Positions 59,111 through 64,000 of a DNA stretch of 64,000 nucleotides are shown here, piece by piece. The stretch's first letter is position 1; every line of letters starts with the position of its first letter. Both the position numbers and the translations under genes were made by a program. Origin of the DNA: Welwitschia mirabilis (lineage: Eukaryota > Gnetophyta > Gnetopsida > Welwitschiales); the NCBI GenBank assembly GCA_051453625.1, contig JBOZIK010000001.1, positions 68,114,146-68,178,145 of the forward strand, in the 5' to 3' direction. The notes under the pieces were generated by a model. The model was given only the letters and a program-made list of their open reading frames with translations. It was not told the DNA's origin and did not search any database.

Positions 59111-59810
59111 GTTTATTAGAGGATTTTTAATATTCTTTAGTCCATTTAAAAGGGACATCTTTCCTAAGAAACCCATGGAAAAGTTTGGAAATCTTGCTAA
59201 AATCTTTAATAAATCTCCTGTAATATCCTTTTTTTTTATGGAGTAGGTAGGGACATTATAAAGGAGATCTTAGTAGGATTTATCTGGATATCTTTGGAAG
59301 ATAAGATGTAATCTAAAAGTATGCCTTTATTCACCATAAAATGATATCTTTCCTAGTTTAAAATAACATAGTTTTTAAAGCATCTTAAAGAACAAGTTCT
59401 AACTTATAAGGGCATTGGTTGAAATTAGACCCTTAAATAGAAAAATCATTAATAAAAATTTCCATGCATGAATTTAATAAGTTCAAAATATGTCCCAACA
59501 TGCATAACTAAAATGTGAATGAACATTACAAAGACCGAAGAGCTTTCATTTGTATATAAGTTTCATAAGGGCAAGTAAATGTGGTTTTATCTTGATCCTT
59601 CAAAGTTATTTTAATTTAATTTTAACTAGAATATAGATCCAAAATGAAGTAATAAGGATGTCCAAAAAGTTATTTAAGAATCTACTTGAAGAATGCAATA
59701 GAAAAATTATGTTTCCTTATTATTACATTAAGTTTTTTATAGTTAATGCAAATTCTTCATTTTATAGCTAGTTTACTTGGTGTTACCAAATTTTCTGTAA
59801 TGTATGTTTA
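59110..59810 (-). pseudogene. Reverse transcriptase of E7
   Basis: Minus reading: TENLVTPSKLAIK, RICINYKKLNVIIRKHNFSI, LFGHPYYFILDLYS, DQDKTTFTCPYETY, MEIFINDFSI (about 59440-59470), ERYHFMVNKGILLDYI and LLKILARFPNFSMGFLGKM. The Y/F-x-D-D box is F-I-N-D: the first Asp is lost. Confidence 0.82.
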
Positions 59811-60121
59811 TTTTCATTTTTATTAATGTATGAATATTTTAATGGTCATAAGTGAAGCTTAAGAGAGAAAACTAATGTCTAATGCTATGAATCTAATAAT
59901 TTAAAATAATACCACAATTACAATAATAATTTAATTAAAACATTCTAATAAAAAGATGACCCTAAATCCAATAATAAAGAAATTAATTTGCAAATAAACA
60001 ATCTTAATTAAATCAAAAGTTTAAAACCAACAAGCCAAAGATATTGGGAGTAGGATAATTCTAGAATGTTTTCATCTATGAATACATATACATATATGTA
60101 TAAAGGAATTAGCATAAAAAC
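59811..60121. other. Spacer between E7 and E8, nothing recognised
   Basis: About 310 bp, AT-rich. Confidence 0.5.
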
Positions 60122-60403
60122 TGTTGGACCCCATAAAATCAGTTAGTGTTATTTTGTTGTTTTTAATTCCTATAGCTTAGGAGGTGGATTTAAATTATTG
60201 GGTTGTTATTTAGTTGTCTATTTCTTATGGGACATGGATTTTGTGATTATCACAGGTAGTTTAGTGGGTGCTAACATTATGCCTCATAATGTAAACTATA
60301 GTGCCTATTTAAAGATTCTTTTTCATTTCAATCAAATACAACGATTTTCAACAAGCTAGCAAGTCTTTCTCATTTGTGTTCTCTATTCTTGAAATTTTTT
60401 TAT
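60122..60403 (+). mobile_element. 5' LTR of E8
   Basis: Starts TGTTGGACCCCATAAAATC, includes a TATA-like CCTATTTAAAG near 60304-60314, and ends just before the PBS. No second copy in the window, so the exact end is inferred from the PBS. Confidence 0.65.
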
Positions 60404-60406
60404 TAG

Positions 60407-60418
60407 TGGTATTAAAGC
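60407..60418 (+). promoter_or_regulatory. Primer binding site (E8)
   Basis: TGGTATTAAAGC, a decayed TGGTATCAGAGC. Confidence 0.8.
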
Positions 60419-60446
60419 TTTCTGAGAGATATCCCTTAATATTTTT

Positions 60447-61500
60447 ATGAGTGATAGTTCCTTAACCATTTTAGAGAGAGTTCTTCCAAATAGTCAATTT
60501 TCTTTCTCCAAGTGTAGTAACACATGCTTTTGAAAGTTTTGTTCCACCTACAATTCCTTGCTTCCATGATCACTATGGTTATTGGAGCATGTTGATGGAG
60601 AATGTTCTAAGATCAAAAGAATTTTAGTTGATTGTTGAAGTTGGTATTCAAGAACTAGGAGCTAGAGTTACTTTGATGGATGCATAAAACACGAAGATCA
60701 ATGCATAGACGTTGAAGGACTTGAATGCAAAACATTATCATTTCCTAGCTCTTGAGCGTTTAATCTTAGTTAAAGGGCTTGAAGGCAAAAATTGTCATTT
60801 CCTAGCTATTGATCATTTATTCTTAGAAATAATTCTTTGCAAGAATACATCAAAGCAAATTTGGGACTCCATGAAGAGGAAGTACCAAGAAAATGCAAGG
60901 GCAAAGTGGGAATAACTATAGATTCTTCATGGTGAGTTTGAGATCTTACACATGAATATAGGAGAGTTAATTTCAAATTACTTCTCAAGAATGATGATAA
61001 TCATAAAAAATATGCATATTCATGGGGAGATCCTACAAGATATCACTATTATTGAGAAAATTATTCACTCAATGATGACATGGTTTAACTATGTCATTTG
61101 TTCCATTGAAGAACTAAAAGAAATTGATGCACTCTCAATTGATGAATTGCAAAGTTCTTTGTTGGTTTATGAATAGAAGATCAACTAAGAAAACAAAGAG
61201 GAGAAACCATTAAAAGTAGTAGTAAATACAAAAGGAGCTAATCATGCAAAAGGAAAATGGATGGGCAAGAATAGACAACACAAAAATGAGAAGAACAAAG
61301 TTGTTGAGTCTCATGGGAAAGAGAAGGGGCATGACAAATCTAATGTTGGATGCTTTCAATGCCATTGGTATGGATACTATCATTCTAAATGTTGTACTAA
61401 TTTGAATAAATATCATGGTGAAAAATCTAACTTTATAGAGATGAAGAAAGAAGAGAAAAAGAAAGAAGAAATTTCTTTTTTAATAGTATGTCATCCCAAG
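60447..61500 (+). pseudogene. Copia gag (E8)
   Basis: Candidate start at 60447 (MSDSSLT), with one frame change before VPPTIPCFHDHYGYWSMLME. Then SKQIWDSMKRKYQENARAKW, ISNYFSRMMIIIKNMHIHGE and CSIEELKEIDALSIDELQSS, the usual copia gag order. A 57-bp stretch is duplicated in frame (60715-60828). The zinc knuckle reads CFQCHWYGYYHSKC at about 61352-61393: three Cys are kept but the His position holds Tyr. It has stops at 60913 and 61174. Packages element RNA. Confidence 0.87.
60715..60828 (+). repeat. 57-bp in-frame tandem duplication in E8 gag
   Basis: Unit 1 (60715-60771) encodes KDLNAKHYHFLALERLILV; unit 2 (60772-60828) encodes KGLEGKNCHFLAIDHLFLE. Related copia gags as I know them have this segment once. 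Confidence 0.85.
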
Positions 61501-61770
61501 GAAGAAACTTCTTCAAATTTATGGTATCTTGATATGAATTGCAGTAATCACATGTGTGGAAACAAATAAACTTTCTCTGATTTAGATGTATCATTTCATA
61601 ATATAGTGAGATTCAGAGACAATTCTACTGTCTCTATTATGGGAAAAGGGAAGGTATGAATCTCAACCAAAAACAACTTCATTGACGTCATTAATAATGT
61701 ATTCTTTGTTCTAGAATTAAATACAAATTTGTCAGATGTTAGGCAACTTTAAGAAAAGGGATATGAGTCA
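61500..61770 (+). pseudogene. Copia protease (E8)
   Basis: Reads SSNLWYLDMNCSNHMCGNK (to 61569), the copia active-site region in which the usual D-T-G is D-M-N. The frame stops directly after; later pieces read VRFRDNSTVSIMGKGKV and INNVFFVLELNTNLSDVRQL. Inactive because of the missing Gly and stops. Confidence 0.85.
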
Positions 61771-61849
61771 ATACTAAAGATGAAGTTTTTCAAATTCAAG
61801 ATTCAAAATTGGGATTAATTTCTCCAGTTAATATGATGGCAAAAAGAAT

Positions 61850-62800
61850 GTTTCCTTTATATCTTCACAACACTACTCATTTATGTTTCTCTACAAAATT
61901 GAAGGATGAAGCATGGTTATGACATTATAGATATGTGCATTTGAATTTTGGAGGCTTAAAAACTTTATAAAAAAAGAAGATGATGTTCAATCTACCATAA
62001 TTTAAACCTCCCAAAGAAGTATGTGAAGAATGTATTATTAACAAATAACACCATTATCCATTTCCAACAAACAAATCTTAGAGGGTGAAAAAGATGCTAG
62101 AATTAATTCACTCTAATATTTGTGATTCCATTAATCCTACATATAATGGTGGCAAATGCTATTTCATTAGTTTGATTAATGATTTTAGTAGAAACACATG
62201 GGATTATTTCTTGTAAAAGAAATTAGAAGCACTTGAAACTTTTAAGAAGTTTTAAGCAATTGTTGAAAAAGAAACACGTTGTCAAATTAAAAGTTTTTGC
62301 ACCAATCATGGAGGAGAATACAACTCATAAGAATTTGTAGAATTTTGTGAAAGACATGAAATTAGATAGCAATTTACAATAGCCCACATGCTAGAATAAA
62401 ATGTTGTATGTGAGCTGAAAAAACACATAATTCTCAACATGTTGTAAAGTCTTCTGAAGAGAAGTGAATTTTCACAAGCTTTTTGGTTAAAAGTAGTTCT
62501 TTGAAGCATTCATATATTGAATAGAAGTCCCACATTTTCTATTTAAAATATGACTTCTCATGAAGCTTGGAGTGGGCACAAACTAGCAATTAATTACTTT
62601 AGAATTTTTGGGTGTATCACTTATGTCCACTTTCCAAATGCAACTAAAAATAAATTGGATAAGAAAGGGTGAAAATGCATTTTTCCTGGAGTTAGTAATG
62701 AGTTGAAAGCTTACAAATTATTTATACTATTACAAAGATAATTGTTATTAGCTGAGATGTTATTTTGATGAAGAAGCAACTTGGAATTGGAGCAATAATG
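61850..62800 (+). pseudogene. Copia integrase (E8)
   Basis: Zinc-finger part HYRYVHLNFGGLK and KEVCEECI (CEEC kept), then ELIHSNICDSINPTYNGGKC, FISLINDFSRNTWDYFL and KSFCTNHGGEYNS, VCELKKHIILNML and EAWSGHKLAINYFRIFGC, ending RCYFDEEATWNWSN. The first two catalytic Asp (usual HSD and RTDRGGEY) are both Asn; the Glu (VCEL) is kept. Frames shift repeatedly. Confidence 0.83.
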
Positions 62801-62999
62801 GTCTTCACCAATAAATTCTAGCAAATTTCGAATAAATTCCAGCAAATTTCGAAGAAGAGGAGGAACAACAATAACCTATGGAGATCAATCCACAAGCAGA
62901 TCCAGTCATACAAGAACATGGGCTACTTCAAGTCCACTAGCACGTGAACCATATGATGCCTAGCCTACTAATGAATGCCCTCGATGTAGTAGAAGTAGA

Positions 63000-63970
63000 C
63001 CTAGATGGATGAAAGATTATGAGGTATATGGGATTGGTCAATTTAAAAATTCATTAATCCATTTTGCATTATTTTCATATTGTGATCCTATAACTTATGA
63101 AGATGACGTCAAGGATTCAAAGTGGAAGAAAGTAATGGATGTTGAAATTGTAGCCATTAAAAAAAACAATGCTTGGGAAATGACTAATCTTCTAGAAGGG
63201 CAAAAGTCAATCAGAGTAAAATGGGTTTAAAAAACCAAATTTAAGAAGAGTGATGAGGTTAATAAGTAGAAGGCATGCTTGGTGGCTAAAGGTTACAAGC
63301 AATAGTATGGTGTTGATTATAAACAATTATTTGCCTTGATGCTTAGACTCGATACAATCAGGTTAGTGGTGGCATTAGCAGTACAAAAATTTCAGTCAAT
63401 ATTATAGCTAGATGTGAAGTTAGCTTTTCTAAATGGCGAGTTATAAAAGCAGGTATTTATTGATCAATCCCCTCATGTGAAATGTGGAAGTGAGCATAAA
63501 GTTTATAGATGAAAAAAGGCATTATATGGGCTAAAACAAGCTCCTAAAGGTTGATATAGTTGTACTGATGAATTTTTCAATTTGACAGGTTTTAAGAAAT
63601 TCCTATATGAGCATATGCTTTATATAAAACTGAAAATGAGAAGATTGTCATTGCATGCTTATATGTTGATGATTTGATTTACATTGGGAATGTTCAGACA
63701 ATGCTTAATGAATTTAAACAAGCTATGATGACTCAGTTTGATATGTCTGACCTTGGTCTAATGCATTATTTTCTTGGCATTGAGGTCAAACAATTTCCTG
63801 ATAGAATTTTTATTTCACAAAAGAAATACATTCAAGAAATTTTAGATAGGTTTGGAATGAAGAATTACAATTATGTCCTAGAGAAAAATGCTGTAGGAAA
63901 GAAGATTCATAGCACTTTATACAAGTACATCGTAGGGAATTTTAATGTATTTGATAACCATCACACTTGA
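63000..63970 (+). pseudogene. Copia reverse transcriptase (E8)
   Basis: Order: KWKKVMDVEIVAIKKNNAWE, KSIRVKWV, KACLVAKGYKQ, LDTIRLVVALAVQKFQSI, LDVKLAFLNGEL, KALYGLKQAP, CLYVDDLIYIGN (YVDD at about 63661-63672) and MSDLGLMHYFLGIEV, ISQKKYIQEILDRFGMKNY. YVDD is intact. The last part (63674-63970) is an open frame of 98 codons. Stops occur at 63229, 63304 and elsewhere. Confidence 0.9.
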
Positions 63971-64000
63971 TATAATGTATTCTATGAGTCTTATTAGTAG

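Larger units (their letters stand above)
57590..59810 (-). mobile_element. E7: Athila/Tat-like pol remnant
   Basis: Minus-strand order RT, RNase H, integrase, as in Ty3/gypsy. It differs from E5 in sequence and lacks the hairpins, so it is another family. Gag, protease and LTRs were not found. The integrase is internally deleted. The left neighbour sequence may hold its 3' parts; its right side ends near the E8 LTR. Confidence 0.8.
60122..64000 (+). mobile_element. E8: Ty1/copia element, right end outside window
   Basis: Short LTR (about 280 bp) starting TGTTGGACCCC, tRNA-Met PBS, then gag, protease, integrase and RT in copia order. The copy is decayed in every domain but still easy to follow. 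The RNase H and 3' LTR lie beyond the window. Confidence 0.88.

Noticed and set aside
1-64000. Host protein-coding genes, rRNA or tRNA genes
   Set aside because: No frame outside the transposons shows a recognisable domain or exon-like structure, and no rRNA or tRNA signature was seen.

Overview
The window is plant (angiosperm) nuclear heterochromatin from a very AT-rich genome assembled with many N gaps. The evidence is plant-type LTR retrotransposons throughout: Ty3/gypsy elements of Athila/Tat and chromovirus type with tRNA-Asp-like or tRNA-Met-like primer sites, and Ty1/copia elements with TGGTATCAGAG-type primer sites. There is also a LINE, and no recognisable host gene. Every coding region is broken by stops and frameshifts. 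Species cannot be fixed from the sequence.

Layout. (1) 1-7153: E1, an Athila-type element on + whose 5' LTR lies outside the window; gag, protease and the 3' LTR remain, the RT-RNase H-integrase core is missing. (2) 7820-16491: E2, a Ty1/copia element with both LTRs and an imperfect target duplication; it keeps gag and protease and carries a second insertion with a PF20167-like 'putative plant transposon protein' gene. (3) 16870-45760: a four-level nest. A degenerate minisatellite (16870-17068 and 45344-45760) was split by E3, a chromovirus-like element with LTRs of about 3.8 kb and only gag left (17069-45343). The 3' LTR of E3 was split by E4, a minus-strand Athila-type element (26282-44853). 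E4 was split by E5, a plus-strand Athila-type element of 10.7 kb (28241-38907) with a perfect 5-bp target duplication, both LTRs, PBS, gag, protease, RT, RNase H, integrase and PPT. (4) 45760-57370: AT-rich sequence with a decayed minus-strand LINE (about 47380-49650) and a few small tandem repeats. (5) 57590-59810: E7, a minus-strand Athila/Tat-like pol remnant, with a G-quadruplex motif just downstream. (6) 60122-64000: E8, a Ty1/copia element on +, running off the right edge after its RT.

The most unusual signal is a roughly 46-bp hairpin (arms of about 21 nt around a 4-nt centre, usually CCCC-like) found about 25 times, only in the three related Athila-type elements E1, E4 and E5. It sits 2-3 times in each LTR, three times in each 5' UTR after the PBS, twice in E1 before the integrase remnant, once in E5 inside the protease-RT linker in reading frame, and once in the E5 3' spacer. 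Successive copies lie about 95-115 bp apart although the sequence between them differs.

Several gaps are exactly 100 N with the same sequence on both sides, so local duplications next to gaps should be treated as possible assembly artefacts. Ns total about 4.9 kb.
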